From Siphonodentalium dalli (taxonomy: Eukaryota > Mollusca > Scaphopoda > Gadilida > Siphonodentaliidae): DNA of 64,000 nt. A model generated the notes under the pieces. The model worked only from the letters and a program-made list of their open reading frames with translations, had not been told where the DNA came from and did not search any database. Below, piece after piece: positions 1-12,585 of the stretch. The number at the start of each line of letters is the position of its first letter. Positions within the stretch are counted from its first letter, which is position 1. Made by a program: the position numbers and the translations under genes. The DNA lies in assembly GCA_032622095.1 (NCBI GenBank), contig CP136067.1, positions 201,868,181 to 201,932,180 on the forward strand, given 5' to 3'.

Positions 1-40
1 TAAGCGAAACTTGGATTACATTTGTGTGCAACTGATTGCA

Positions 41-86
41 CTTAAGCACAATTAATTGTACTTAAGCACAATTAATTGTGCTTAAG
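41..86. repeat. Short tandem repeat with palindromic core
   Basis: Two adjacent 20-base units beginning cttaagcacaattaattg, followed by a third cttaag. Each unit contains the palindrome aattaatt, and the second unit plus the trailing cttaag is itself a palindrome. No function is visible. Confidence 0.7.
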
Positions 87-110
87 TCCAATTATTTAAT
101 AAATGTGAAA

Positions 111-1163
111 ACGACCTCCCACAGTTTTGCATCCAATATGCAGACTGTTGGGTCTACTCTTATAAAAAGCCAGCATATTGCGCTTATAAATTTGAACAGA
201 TTTTTATTATCCAATGGTATTATTCCTCAATTATCGAATCAAAACTACAAATTTTTCTATTCATTATCTATTAGCTGGGCGCTCAGCATTGTTGGGTGAA
301 GAATGCATAATTTATTAGTGGCCCTTGAAGTCATTTTGATCATCAGTCATCTGGGGTAAACAGCAGTATTTGCATGACAGTTACATCTAACTATTAAGTG
401 GATAATAAATGCTCTTTAATGCCAAAAATGAAGTGTAATGTTAGGAAAAACAGTCTGAGCCAACCCTGAGCCGCATCATGTAGAGAGGGTGTTGTGAGAA
501 GCATGTATACCAAAAATATTGAAATCGGTTCATATTTGTTGAAGTTATTAAGTCGGACAGAATTTTCTAAGTCAAAATAAGTCGAAAAGTAAGGCGTAAC
601 TTAAAAAAAGAAAGTCGGACCGCACCGCAATTAGCATCATGCAGAGAGACGGTCCTAAGGAGATTGCATACAAAAAATTATTGAAATTGGTTCATAGTTG
701 TTCGAGTTATGAGGTCGGACGGACGGACACACGGAGGGAGAAAGTGTGACGGACAGACACAGAAAGTGTGACGGACAGCCGCAGTCAATCCAGTATACCC
801 TCCATTTTCTTCGAAAGCAGGGGTATAATTCTCAGTGCCTCTTTAGGTCATTTGAGGTTAAAAGCACATATCCCGTGACATTTCCTGCATCATTTTACTT
901 TTGTGCACCCATTTTCCCACATATTATCTGGACTGATAATAAACAATCTTTATTGATCATATAATTTATTAGATGATGACAATCCCCTGGTCAGGTGACC
1001 CATCTGTACCAATTTTCCTACATATCTTCTAAGCTGATAAGGAATGCTCTTTATTGCTCATATTTGCCCTTTAAGTCACCTGAGGTCAATGGCATCTATC
1101 TTATGACACAACACGGGTCAATTTATCCCAGTGTATCAGTTTTCACCAAGCAAATTGAAACCA
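111..1163. repeat. Non-coding, old dispersed-repeat sequence
   Basis: No credible gene. Around 450-590 and 620-740 two diverged copies of one unit can be aligned (catcatgtagagag / catcatgcagagag, then 'attgaaatcggttcata' / 'attgaaattggttcata', then a gtcggac run). Around 830-1100 there is another loosely duplicated unit ('gtcatttgaggtt' / 'gtcacctgaggtc'). The ggacggacacacgg stretch is simple sequence typical of the dispersed repeats seen elsewhere in this window. Confidence 0.5.
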
Positions 1164-4100
1164 TTTTTTTTTTTTTTTTTTTTTTCTCTATTGAGGAAGT
1201 ATATATAGCAAAAAGAATGAGACAGACAGACATTATAGTAACAATACATTGATACATATTATATTCTAGCACTCACTTTTGCACGCTCCCAAGTGAATTT
1301 CACTTGGGCTACTTTGTCACTGGCGACATTAGTAAAATCATACGTGAATCATATAGTTGTGGTAAAGAGATAAATAGATTGTTATTCCGTTGGCCATTGG
1401 GCGACACAACGTTAGCGCACTAAATTAAGAACGTCATTTATACTGTAACATAAAGAGTTAGGATTGGCGCTGATAAATTTTTGTCGGCCTTTTGATGATC
1501 GAGATAAGAAATGATTAATGTAAATTTGAGAGATGGCTCGGGTTCCGGGCTATATGTATATAACTGTGTTATTCGGAGTATATACATGTATAAAGTTAGT
1601 TTTATTTGTGGATGTCAGAAAGTCAATCAGTGTTGTCATTAATTACATTTTCAAAGGGTAGCCATCGCTTTTGAAACTCTTGATATAGCATGTTGCATCT
1701 GGATGTGTACTTATCGCATTCATATTTGAATTTCAATTCAGCGACAAACGCCTTTATTGAGAGTTGGATCGGGTCAAATTTAGTCCTATAAATATATTGC
1801 TTTAGCACAAGTAGAAAGTAGTTTATGATGGAATTCACTTGACAGTGATTAGCGCCAAAAAGCATATTTGGTTTGGTAATATGTATAGACACTTGATTTG
1901 TTTTCAGCCAAGACTGAAGTTCGGTTATGAACCGATTTGTGTGTGGGCAGTCCCAGAAAATGTGAGAAATGTTTTCTTGAGTATTTTCGCATCTCTTACA
2001 TAGATCATCAGCTCTTATGCCTGCTATCTTCAGAAATTTGTTCGTCGAGAGGATTCTCGTATTAATTCTATATTGGAGCCATTGAAGTTTGGTGTCAGGC
2101 GTGGTAGTAAATGGATTACGAAATATATTGTCCCATGATTGTGAGTCGTCTTTTATTTCCATTTTCCATTTTTTACTTGAGTTTGGCACCCATGTTCCCA
2201 GGTGTCCTATTGACAGGGTTCTATGAAAGAGTTGACCGCCTTTATGATCCCTTAATAACGGGCTCAAATGTTTGGGTAAGAACGGAGAGTGTAATCGTAG
2301 GAGGGGCTGATTTCAAGAGTTTGAAAGGCTATATATTTGGCGTTTTAGGCTAGCCATAGTAATGAAGTTAGTAGAAATATTGAATGTAGCCTTAAGGGAG
2401 TCGGAGGTGTGAAATTCCCCATTGGCTTGGAACACATTGTTTACAAAATATATGCCTGCATTTCTCCACGAATTAAAGTTAATGAGGTTTCCTTCCATTC
2501 TAATGTTAGAATTATTCCATATGGTCGCTGACATGATATTACCATTTTTATCATCTATGCTTATGAATTTGCACCAAGAGCTGAGAACATCCCTCCAAAA
2601 TGGGTTAAACATTTTTGAAGTTTGTTTTGACAGGAACTTAGCATCATATGTTAGGTACAGGGGGTCATATATAATGGGGTTGTCTTTTAGGAGAGGGGCC
2701 CATTTTGATTGTTTACATATTAGACGTCTCAGCCATGTGATTTTCATTGCGTCGTTAAAATGTTCCAAGTTGACCATTTTCAATCCTCCTAGGGGGTAAT
2801 CAAGACATAACTGCTTCCTTTGTACTCTGTCTCGTTTCGAGTTCCAGATAAAATGGAATAAAATATATTGTGTTTAACTTCTTAATGAAAGCATCGTCTG
2901 GACTGGGGAGAGACATGAATATGTGGGTTAGCTTTGGAAGAATAAGTGTCTTAATGACAGTTATTCTTCCAATTGGGATTAATAGCCTGTGGCTCCATGT
3001 CTTGGTTAGTCGTTCTATTTCGTTCAATTTACCGGAGTAGTTTGACATCATTTTTTGAAGATCAGTGTTGAAATTAATGCCCAGAAAGTTGAAAGTTTTT
3101 GAGTAAGATAATTTTAAATCTTGGCACATGGTTGACTCATAGTTTGTTCTTAATCCTATCCATGCCGCCTGGCATTTCTCCGGGTTAATACGCAGTCCCG
3201 AAACCCGAGCATATAGGTCAAGTATTGAATAGGCCTCACGTATGCTACTTTCATTGCCATCAAGTATGAACGTTGTGTCGTCCGTGTATTGTGATATTTT
3301 ATACTCTGCACCACCGAGGACTATTCCTTTAATTTTGTCATTCTGTCTTACCAACAATGCTAACACCTCAGGGCAGAGGAGAAAAATATACAGGGATATG
3401 GGATCACATGTCGACAGCCACGCCCTAATTTAAAACTTTGTGATATGTGACTGTTAATCAGTATAGACGAACTAGCGTCTTCATATAGAATGGCTATCCA
3501 TTTTTTTATGGAATCGCCAAATTCGAAAAAATTGAGGCAATTATGTATGAACGACCAGGACACTGAGTCAAATGCTTTTTCGAAGTCTACTAGGAGCAGG
3601 ACTCCAGGCTTATCGTGGGTTTTCGCTTGATGCATTATGTCATATATGAGCCTTGTATTATCTCCAATATACCTGTCAGCAAGAAAACCTGTTTGGTCAG
3701 AATTAATTATATACGGGAGGACGCGTTTAAGCCTATATGCGATACAAGATGAGGCGAGTTTATAAGTTGTGTTCAAAAGAGAGATGGGACGCCAGTTTTT
3801 CAATAATTGACGGGTTTTGTCCTTCTTTGGAATAAGTGTTATAATACCCTGTTTTTGTGTGATCGATAATTCTCCGACTGAAAATGATTCGTTAAGTGAG
3901 TCTGTCACAAAGGGCCCCAGATTAGACCAGAAAAATTTCCCGGGCATTTACAGTTTTTCGATTGTTTTAATGCATGTGTCAATTCTTGTAAAGTTATCGG
4001 ACCCTCAATGCTCGATGATAGAGATGGGGTAAGTTTTGGAGTTTCAGAATTTTTTAACATTTGGTTTAGATCTTGATCAGAAGTATATTTATGTGAATAA

Positions 4101-5400
4101 AGAGTTTGGTAGAAATTTCGAGCTTCCGACATGATACTGTCTTGTGTTGTCAAATTATTACCGTTATTATCTGTCAAACTGGTCAGGGTTTTGGAAATAT
4201 AGTTACGTTTCTCTAAATTCAGAAAATATTTTGTGGGTTTTTCTCCTTCCTCGACCCATTTCGCTCGGGACCTAATCATAGCACCACGATTGCTCTCTCT
4301 TCGTATTTTTTCTAATTCGAATTCAGTTTTTTCCATGTCTTCCATGAGCTTCTGCTTACATTCGAGACTTTGTGATGAGTTGTCGAGATCAAATAATATT
4401 CTGTTTATCTTTTCAGAAAGGAGTTGTTCTCTTTTAAGATGTTCTCGTTTACGGTTCGAACAGAACTTTATAGTTTCTCCCCTAATGTCTAACAAAATGG
4501 CATCTAAAAGAAGTCTCTTATTGATATTACATGAAACTTTACGTTCACCTTCATCTTCTACATATGAGTAGCCATAGCGCACTTTATTTTCTTCTATGAT
4601 CCTTTTAACCAAGTCGCAATATTCCTTGCTATGTAAAATAGAGTTATTGAACTTCCAAAACCCATGACCAGTTTTCATGTTGCTAACTGTTATTTGATAG
4701 GAGATAATTGAGTGATCGGATTTATATACCGGTATTATCGCGGGTCCCGTGTTTGATAAATTGAGGAGTTCAGAGGATACTAGGAAATAGTCCAGTCGAG
4801 CCATTTTTATCGGGGACTTTCTTCTCCATGTGTATCGGGTTTCATTGGCATTGTAGATTCTCCAAATGTCGATTAGTTCGAGGCTGTCAGTAAGATTTTT
4901 AACTTCAATTTTTGCACGTGGGTGGTTCTCGTTTATAGTTATAAGTATCAAGATTCTGATTTTGAACGAGATTCCAATCGCCGCACATTATAATCTGGGT
5001 ATTCCCGATTTTGTCAAGTATTTTTTTCAAGTTAGAGTAGAAGTCAGGGTTATCCTCGTTTGGGCCATATAGATTGACTAGACTTAATCTAAGATTTTCG
5101 ATAGTAATATCCATTATAATGAAGTTTCCACTTGGATCTCGCTGGACCTGATGCAGTTTGAAGTCAAAATTATTTTTGGAATAAAATAGCTACTCCTCTC
5201 GATTGAGACGTAAAGGGAGCCATGATAGTTTTGTAGCCCCATTCAGCTTCTATGCATCTTTCCATTGATTTTGTGAAGTGCGTGTCTTGGAGACAGTATA
5301 TTGAACCATCTAATGAACGTAAATGTCGGAACACATCGTGACGTTTTTCTGATTGATTTAGTCCACGGCAGTTCAGAGATAATATCTTAATTATAGTCAT
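1164..5400 (-). mobile_element. Decayed L1/Tx1-type LINE
   Basis: A non-LTR retrotransposon on the minus strand. The 22-T run at 1164-1185 reads as the poly-A tail on the element's own strand; the stretch to about 1620 is then its 3' UTR. The coding part (1623-5400) holds endonuclease, reverse transcriptase and a C-terminal zinc knuckle, split by frameshifts. No ORF1 is visible beyond 5400, so the copy is probably 5' truncated. I found no convincing target-site duplication. Assignment to the L1/Tx1 group rests on motifs such as SLNCRGLN at the start, ISLLNTTYK, DFEKAFDSVSW and the terminal C-x2-C-x8-H-x4-C motif. Confidence 0.85.
1623..5400 (-). pseudogene. LINE ORF2 (endonuclease-reverse transcriptase), frameshifted
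   Basis: Seven reading-frame pieces, in coding order about 5400-5170, 5114-4905, 4951-3905, 3947-3360, 3366-2800, 2783-2313 and 2267-1623, together make one ORF2-like protein of roughly 1,250 codons. The first piece begins SLNCRGLN and contains LQDTHF (endonuclease); the second contains CGDWNL. RT signatures follow: ISLLNTTYK, DFEKAFDSVSW, GRGCRH, and QYTDDTTF where the active site is normally YADD. The last piece carries CKRCENTQENISHIFWDC, a C-x2-C-x8-H-x4-C knuckle. The frameshifts and altered YADD box mean this copy cannot encode a working protein. Confidence 0.85.
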
Positions 5401-5509
5401 GATGTGAATGGGCGGACGCCCGCGTCAACGGAAACAATACATTGTATATAGCTCAAATTTAAATTGCAACCATTTTAGTCCTATAATTTAACATCAAGAT
5501 TGAGCAATG

Positions 5510-6260
5510 ATTAATTTGGATTATTTTAGTAACAAGACAGTCAAAGACTGTGGAGTCGCTCACCTGACAGCAAAGACTGAGAAGACCGGGACTCTGAAGA
5601 CTACAACAGTCAGTACTTGTCAAAATGACTAAAGACAAGTAGTTCTAAACAGGGACATAGATGAAGGATCTTCGTTGAGCATAGGCCTTCACCTTGAAAT
5701 TTCTAATCGGACACCACTGACAAATCTTCAACTACCAACTCTTTTTTAAACAAGACAACCAGACCACATTCCTGAGCTCACAAAATTACTTTTGCACATC
5801 CCTCTTAGGTTGGAATATTGCAACTGGTACATCAAGCTCTCCAACTTTTTGAAATCCACCCTGATATCCCCCATAAAGTTAAAATTTGTGGTCAACCTGA
5901 CATCCCCATAAAGTTAAAATGTATGGGTAACATGACACCCCCCCCCCCCCCCCCCCCCCCCCCACCCCCACATAAAATAAAAAAATGTGGTCATTTTGAA
6001 TTTCGGTTTAACAGGAAGTAGGAAAATATTGACTGTTGGTCTAAAAACATAGCGGTTGGAAAATCAAACTATGAGAACAATTCTAACCTATGCTTGGTGT
6101 GAAAATCAATTTTACATCTAATGTTGTATCAGGCATGAACTTTACAACTGTTGAAAATTTTGACCCCAATGACCCTCTACATTCCTCCCATTGTCTCTAA
6201 CATTGCCACCATATACCCCCATCCCAACCTGTCAGCATAGAAATCATTAGTAATCTATAT
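5510..6260 (+). repeat. Dispersed repeat family R2, copy 1
   Basis: Non-coding. The same order of landmarks (gactgagaag, cagtcagtacttg, caccttgaaattt, ataaagttaaaat, caggcatgaa) occurs on the plus strand at about 24540-25620 and in reverse at about 43600-44410. The copies are clearly diverged, so this is an old interspersed family. This copy also holds a 26-base C run at 5938-5963. Confidence 0.65.
5938..5963. repeat. Homopolymer C run
   Basis: 26 consecutive C within R2 copy 1. Such runs are prone to length errors in assembly. Other C or G runs occur at 7410-7423, 19518-19542 (25 G) and 29534-29547. Confidence 0.9.
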
Positions 6261-7659
6261 ATTAATATACCAGTACCAAACTTGAATTCAACAGTATAGA
6301 TACAGGTATGGTGGATGAGTGAGAGTTAAATCCCTTATCTCTGCCCTATTCTGCCCCTATTTGAACCAATGTAAATCTCAATTTATGAGAACCATTCATC
6401 TAGTAATTTAAACGGTATATTTTAAAGACATAGTATGTACTTATTCGGGTGTGTGAAACTAGTAAGTTAGTATTGAGGCACTATGTCAACTGGAGGAATA
6501 TAGCATTCTAGTAACATCGCCGAACATTTCAAACAAATTGACCTTACCAGTCCGTAGAAAACATTGTAAGAACTACGCGCAGTTGTAAATATTTACTTCT
6601 CGATTCAGGACGCAACTATCTATGATGAGCTAACAAAAACGATTTCGCCATAGAGAGTCACTGTATTTAATTAATATATAAGAATGGCGGTGTTTGTTGT
6701 CAATTTGGATATAATATTTGTAAACATTACTACTTTGAGCAAGATTATTCTCCATTTCTATTTGATCACCCGACCAGAGTGTTTCACATCACTTTAAGAG
6801 TTGAAGTAAATTAATTTTCTTCTAAAGTAGTTACAAAATTTAGGGAAGGGTTCATATGCTGGCACCACTGATACTTTTTCCTTGACATTATCAGCATAAT
6901 AGATCTACTCATCATTAGCACAGATAAAGAGTTAACAGCCTAATATACGGTACATAATATTGTAACACCTGTTACATCTACAACTAATACTTTATATCAA
7001 AAATAGGACCACAGAAATCCATATATTCGTACCGAATTTGAATTCAAAAGCTCAATTAATTTGTCTTGAGAAGGGGTTAAAGTATTTGGAGTGCGTGGGG
7101 GTAGTTTTAAAATCCATAGCTCTGCCCCTATGCACATCATACAAAGAGCTCTCACTATTCAATGGTTTAGTGATTTCAGAGGAAAGGTTTAGGAGTTGGA
7201 AGTCAACTCTTTGAAAGCAAAAGTGTTAAATCCCTATCTCAGCCACTTTTGACTAGAGCCAGATATTAAAATCAATCTACATAATAATTTATATGGTTTA
7301 TACAGACACCATCTCACTCACTCAAGAGAAAAGTTAATTTGTTTACAAGCCCGGCTAAGAAAACATGGGGTTCTACCTCAAATCTAAATTGATAAATAAT
7401 GATTCTACACCCCCCCCCCCCCCATCTATTTGTTTATCAAACATGTCAGATAAGATCTGATAAATAAGGCATGTTTTATAATATTGACAATAGCTTTACA
7501 GTGCAGTGCAGTACAAGTGTTTCATAACAGGTGTGTTATGTTTTCATAAAAAAACATTTTGTTAAATTGAGTAAGGAGTTAAATCTAAATTAAATTAAAA
7601 AAAAAATTAATTAAAAAAAAAAACAATATTAATTTTTGTTTGTTCAATCTATACAAAAT
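6261..7659. other. Non-coding AT-rich stretch
   Basis: No gene, splice-bounded exon or transposon end that I can defend. Contains a 14-C run near 7410 and A-rich simple sequence around 7590-7625. Confidence 0.5.
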
Positions 7660-9001
7660 TTCATAATTTTTTTAAGTTATGTTCCTGGCTCCGCCCATAT
7701 TTGAACCAGTGAGCCCATTTGAACAAATCTGAACCCCAGTCACCCAAGGCCACTCCATACCAAATATAAGCTAAATCAGCCAAATGGTTATTGAGAAGAA
7801 GTCGTTACTATGGAATTACTATGGAGGAATAGTTATGGCCCTGGTTTTGCAACTAATTGACCTGGCTACCTCATTTGAACAAATCTGAATGTGAATCACC
7901 TGGGGAACATCTACACCAAATATGAACCCATTCGGTCTCATTTGAACAAATCTGAATGTGAGTCACCCAGGGAACATCCACACTCTTATGGTACTTATGG
8001 TACTTATGGTACTGGAGAAGAAGACGATTCTTGACGGATGGACTAGAGCCCGAAGCCGCCATCGCACGCCGCCGCCGCCAGCCATATTGGCAACAAGCCG
8101 CCGCCAGCCATATTATCTCTAACGCCAGCCACATTTAAAAATCTCCGCCGCCGGAATTGTAAAATGGCTGAGCCGTGTGCATGGGTTTATATGTCAAGCA
8201 CAACTGTACTGTGTATCGCAAAGAACTAAACCGCATTGCCTAATATTGGCATATACTCGCTTGCCAGACGCTTGGACACGGCATGGTTGCTATATTATCA
8301 GAACACCGGGCCCCTTAATGTGGAATAGACTATCCCAATGCATGCCTTCATATAACTGAATGGGCGCATCCATTCGGCATTGAAAGGGTTAAAATATAAA
8401 TTGTTTATATCGACAACACCCAGTCTCAGACATCGCTGGCATTTGTCAATATATAGGCCCACACATAAGAATAGAACATAGTTTGAAATATTATATGTCA
8501 TTACTATCGGGTTCATCATTCAATGATGCATGCATATATCGCAAGATGGCAGTGATGATAGCAGTCTGAAGTCGACAGAAGTCCCAATGTAACTACTTAT
8601 GCCGATTAGATGGGAAACTATATAGCCATGCCAGTCCTTCGTGAATTTTCGCCATAATGGAAAAGCCCAACATCAAAAGATTACGTGTGGAATGGAATTC
8701 TACGGGTTCACCACAAACGCTAAAAAAAACGGCGTCTATAACCGGTAACAGGGGATTAGGAACATTTCGGAAACTAAAATACGCTGAATGATAACATCTC
8801 AGCCGGCTGAGCCGCCATATTTCGTCAGCCACGAACGTCGTGACTGAGCCGGCTTAGCTAGCTAACCAGCCACGAAAATCGGTTGAGCCAGCCATGACAA
8901 CTATTTGTCGTGGCTTCGGGGTCTAGGATGGACGGACGGACGGCTCAACAGGCGGACGGACGAGGAGTGATGACTATAGCTCCACTGGAGACTTCGTCTT
9001 A
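7660..9001. repeat. Dispersed repeat family R1, copy 1, split by a hAT-like insertion
   Basis: Landmarks gaacaaatctgaa, accaaatat, cccattcggtc, then ttcttgacgg with ggacgg repeats and finally gatgactatagctccac and gagacttcgtct. The same order is seen uninterrupted at about 27920-28277 and in part at 26170-26480. Here the unit is cut inside its ggatggac run by the element at 8044-8925, so the 28.2-kb copy acts as an empty-site paralogue. Three tandem tacttatgg triplets precede the break (about 7984-8012). Confidence 0.75.
8044..8925. mobile_element. hAT-like non-autonomous DNA transposon, family N1 copy A
   Basis: 882 bp. It begins TAGAGCCCGAAGCC and ends with the inverse of TAGACCCCGAAGCC, a 14-bp terminal inverted repeat (TIR) with one mismatch. 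It is flanked on both sides by GGATGGAC (8036-8043 and 8926-8933), a perfect 8-bp target duplication, the hallmark of the hAT superfamily. Both subterminal regions carry repeated GCCAGCCAT/GCCAGCCAC-type motifs, which could be transposase-binding sites. There is no transposase; the longest frames (60-79 codons) resemble nothing I recognise. A near-identical inverted copy lies at 45264-46142, differing in length by one GCC triplet. Confidence 0.92.
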
Positions 9002-9176
9002 GGTGAGCTAAAAATGGTAATAAACCATATGATTTGACTAAAATATATTTGTGAAAATCATGAAAACAGCATCATGGTCAGGGTCAGGGTCAAGTAAGGC
9101 AAGGAGCAACCACAAATATTGTTTTTCTTAGGCATAAACAAAAATATTTACAACTTTTGAAATATTGTAATGCTTA

Positions 9177-9286
9177 CTATTGTCTTTGAACAACATCTCT
9201 CCTCATTTCAGTGTCGGGAAATCTGTGGCTATCAGATGGCACCTTATTTCCTTCAGTGCTCCTACATGTAGATTCTTCTGTAGGTT
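9177..9286 (-). CDS. Candidate terminal coding exon of a host gene
   Basis: On the minus strand an acceptor (aaattgttttcag) is followed by an open frame of 35 codons ending in TAG at 9177. It starts with two bases (AA) that complete a phase-1 codon, matching the phase-1 donor of the exon at 12586-12645. The deduced tail is hydrophilic (starts PTEESTCRSTEG, ends DVVQRQ). No domain is recognisable. A second possible donor lies inside (AATAAG|gtgcca), so the exon might be internal instead. No transcript evidence is available. Confidence 0.4.
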
Positions 9287-9289
9287 CTG

Positions 9290-10750
9290 AAAACAATTTA
9301 TTTCTTTCCGAATGATACAAGATTATATTTCAATATCAATGCTTCCAATTATATCGAAATATGTTTTAAGCACAATGGTAAATTTCAGCACAAAAGAGAT
9401 CTTAACAACCTTTATTGTTAGCATAACAAGAAAAGCTTTTATTGTTCAGTACAGAAAAATCTCACCCATGAAAATTTTATGAGTTAAATTTCTATATCAA
9501 TGTATGATCATATTATTTATTACAGACCTATTGTTATGTGACGATTGATTACGTTACTTCAGCATGTGTGGTGATATCACACAAAAGCACAGCATTAGAG
9601 AAGTGCCAATATCTTACGTGACTTAAATTATATATAAGTTAAATGATGTCATGCACGAAAACACAACAGGAACTACAACAATAATTCAACATCGTTTTGT
9701 GTTCAGTAGATGACTAAACTAACATGGAATTTATGTCAATAAAACAGAAACAAGAGATTGCACTGGCAGTGTTGGCATACCTCCACGGTGGCAAATTCAA
9801 ACTGACAAAGTATGACTCTATGGGTGTGATATCTGCATGGATGGGAAAAAAAACCCAACATTTTCAATTAAACAAAGATAAATAACTGTAGAATAGAAAA
9901 CATAAACAAAACGATTGATCACTCAATTGAATGCCATCATAATACTGAAAATTTCATTGACATACGTCAACCGGTGGTGGAGATACCGACACAAAAACAT
10001 TCCCCAATGATGAATAACTCTAAAATGGAAAACCAGAAAAAAATGATTGAACACTCAATAAAACAATTGAACACTCAATTCATTGAACACGCTGTTGAAT
10101 ACCCTCATAATAGTGAACACCCATACCAAATTTCATTCAACTGGTCTTGGACATATCTGCCCAGGGTCTTGGACATATCTGCCCAGAAGGACAGAAAAAC
10201 GGATGGCTAGATGTCTGGACAGCCGGACGGAAGGACGTTGTCAATGAAGTATACCCACCCCCAATTCTCTTTGAGAGTGGGGGGATAACAATCATATATC
10301 ATACACTATAGAATATTGACTGTTGGTGTTTAATAAACACAGAACTGCACAGCCATGTCAAAAAAACATGAGAAACATCTGTTACACATATTTATACCCG
10401 GAGAATACACGCAACCACTAACTTTAAAACAGATCACATAAACTATATAAAAATTGTTAATTGGGTGGGTTCACAAATCTTAAGTATTTTAATCTATATA
10501 CCGGTAAGTACATTTAAATAAATTGAAACAAATATTAATAAAAACTTTCCTAAAGTCCAGTATGTCATTTTCTAATAGAAAGCTCAAGTTACATGTAATA
10601 CTTTTGACAGATGTCGTGTTAGAAAGCAAAAAAAAAGATATTTGATTCTCAGGCAATTTGTTTTGAAAATCAATGTGGGAGCGAGGGTTTTATTTATATT
10701 TTTTATTTCCGCCCTCCGGGTGTATACTAATGTAGAGATTATTGTATCCT
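9290..10750. other. Non-coding, intron-like sequence with old repeats
   Basis: No coding sequence I can support. Around 9900-10260 there are degenerate internal repeats (gaacactcaat; a doubled ttggacatatctgccca) ending in a ggatgg/ggacgg run, again like the dispersed repeats of this genome. Confidence 0.5.
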
Positions 10751-10758
10751 ATGCGCAC

Positions 10759-11574
10759 CAAGCCTGGATATAAGAGGTCGGACACTGTCATTGACCGAGC
10801 CAAATACACCGATGACCGGCGCCACCTTATTTATCGTCTGTCAGTTTGTCCGGCGCCCATTATCTTCACAAAAAATATATAATTAAGGGGAAAACAACAA
10901 GTAGATGTATTATCCGCGGCAAAGACATTCAATTACCACTACTGTGCACTAAATATCAAATCCCCCCCACCAATACAACCCGTTTTACCGAAAACATGTT
11001 AATGATCCGTTCCGTATACAGGACCTATAAATGTAATTTTAATGCAACCTCTAACCTATATTGTCCGCGATTGATGATTGATCGCAAACTGTGAATTATC
11101 GCTGCCTTCATGTCCGCACTATTTACGACTTTCTATTTTTAGAACGTGAAAAACCCAGAAAAAATGGCTGCCACTGTGGGGAAACTCCAACCAAGAAATA
11201 CACTTCGTCATGTTTTTCTTGTTTGACGTAAGATACACGGAGATGTCACAAGTTAAATCAGCACAAGTGTAATATATTCCACAAGTTAAGAGTGTTAGTT
11301 GGAGATTTAGCGGAAGAAATTCTGAAAAAATTCATACCGGGTAGTTTTTAAATCGCCGCGTTTTGAAACATGTGCTCGTGTTACACCATAATTCATAACA
11401 TGGTACATCAATGAATCTAATTTGTGCATTGGAATGGGCTAAAAAACAACTAATTGCTGCTATTTATTGATACCAGGTAAATGACAGACACACTTTTCAA
11501 ATGTCAGACAAGGAATCTTTGGTGCCTGTCATTTTGTCAGTCAGACACTCAAAAAAAATTTATATCCAGGCTTG
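10759..11574. mobile_element. hAT-like non-autonomous element, family N2
   Basis: 816 bp with TIRs CAAGCCTGGATATAA at both ends (15 bp, identical). The flanks are ATGCGCAC (10751-10758) and ATGGGCAC (11575-11582), an 8-bp duplication with one mismatch. No transposase frame. It lies in the presumed intron between the candidate exons at 12.6 and 9.2 kb. Its CAAGCCTG ends resemble those of the inverted-repeat element at 26604-27046. Confidence 0.8.
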
Positions 11575-11582
11575 ATGGGCAC

Positions 11583-12580
11583 TGGGGATTTTCTTTACAG
11601 AAATAGTTTTTTTTGGGACCCATTAAAAGTTGTAGTGCGACCCCGAGTCCGGTAAAAGGTGTAGTTATGTCAATAATGTTGTTATGACCTATTGGTGTTT
11701 ACTGCTTCGCTGATCTGGCAGCATGTTCTCATTTTGTTCTGCCCAAAGACTGGCATAGTAAGCATGGGTTATTATACCTTCCCAGGTCCAGAAAATATAG
11801 GGAGAACTTTTTAATAGATTTAATTATGACAATTTATGACATTATACTACCAGTACATCATGCAGGGATTACCTAGAATGATAGATATATATATTAATAT
11901 GATTTTAATATCGGCACAATTATGTTTAACAACATGCTCAGAACTACACATCCGATTCATATAAAAATACGGAACATAAATACTGTCAAAACGAAAAGAT
12001 AAAGTGATCTTCCAGACTATCATAGCATGTCTTGATTCATTTATTCCACTGACTAATTAGAGACTATATATGTACCGCAATGGATAATAGATAATAACAC
12101 TTCAAATAGCCATCATAAACATGGCCAATATTAATCACTTTTCAAACTGCATTGTGGTTCGGTTTGCGTATAGCTTCCATCACAATAGCATAGCAAGGGA
12201 GAAAACTCATCTGGGAGCATTACTTACTTATTGTGCAATGGTCAATATCCAACTTTCTGATTTTATCAATATATTTTTCACATTTGGCCAATACATTTGG
12301 GTTTGGCCTCTGGTGACAATATACCTGATAGTTATCATTGCCTGAGGTCATTTAATGTATTTAGCTCATATTCGATATTTGAAACATAACTAATTTCCAT
12401 TTGACAGTTTCCTATTTCCGTGTCACCGGTTTTCAACTAAGGTGAAAATTTTAAATCCAATAAAATGGTCCAATGAAAGCCATTTTTTTTTCGACGTGTC
12501 TATACCTGAGAATCTAAACCATTTTTTTTTGGCCTAACTGCTATAAAACAGTTTCTGTTGTTAAAATAGTGAATGTACAT
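11583..12580. other. Non-coding stretch
   Basis: AT-rich sequence with no defensible gene, RNA or transposon end. Confidence 0.5.
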
Positions 12581-12585
12581 CTTAC

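Noticed and set aside
2111-4571. Plus-strand frames of 80-125 codons across the left LINE
   Set aside because: They are antisense shadows of the decayed ORF2.
8177-8832. Genes encoding 60-79 residue proteins duplicated at 8.2-8.8 kb and 45.4-46.0 kb
   Set aside because: Identical only because they lie in two copies of transposon N1; overlapping frames on both strands and no domain.
9075-9096. Telomere-like gtcagggtcagggtcaag
   Set aside because: Only three short units and not TTAGGG; simple sequence.
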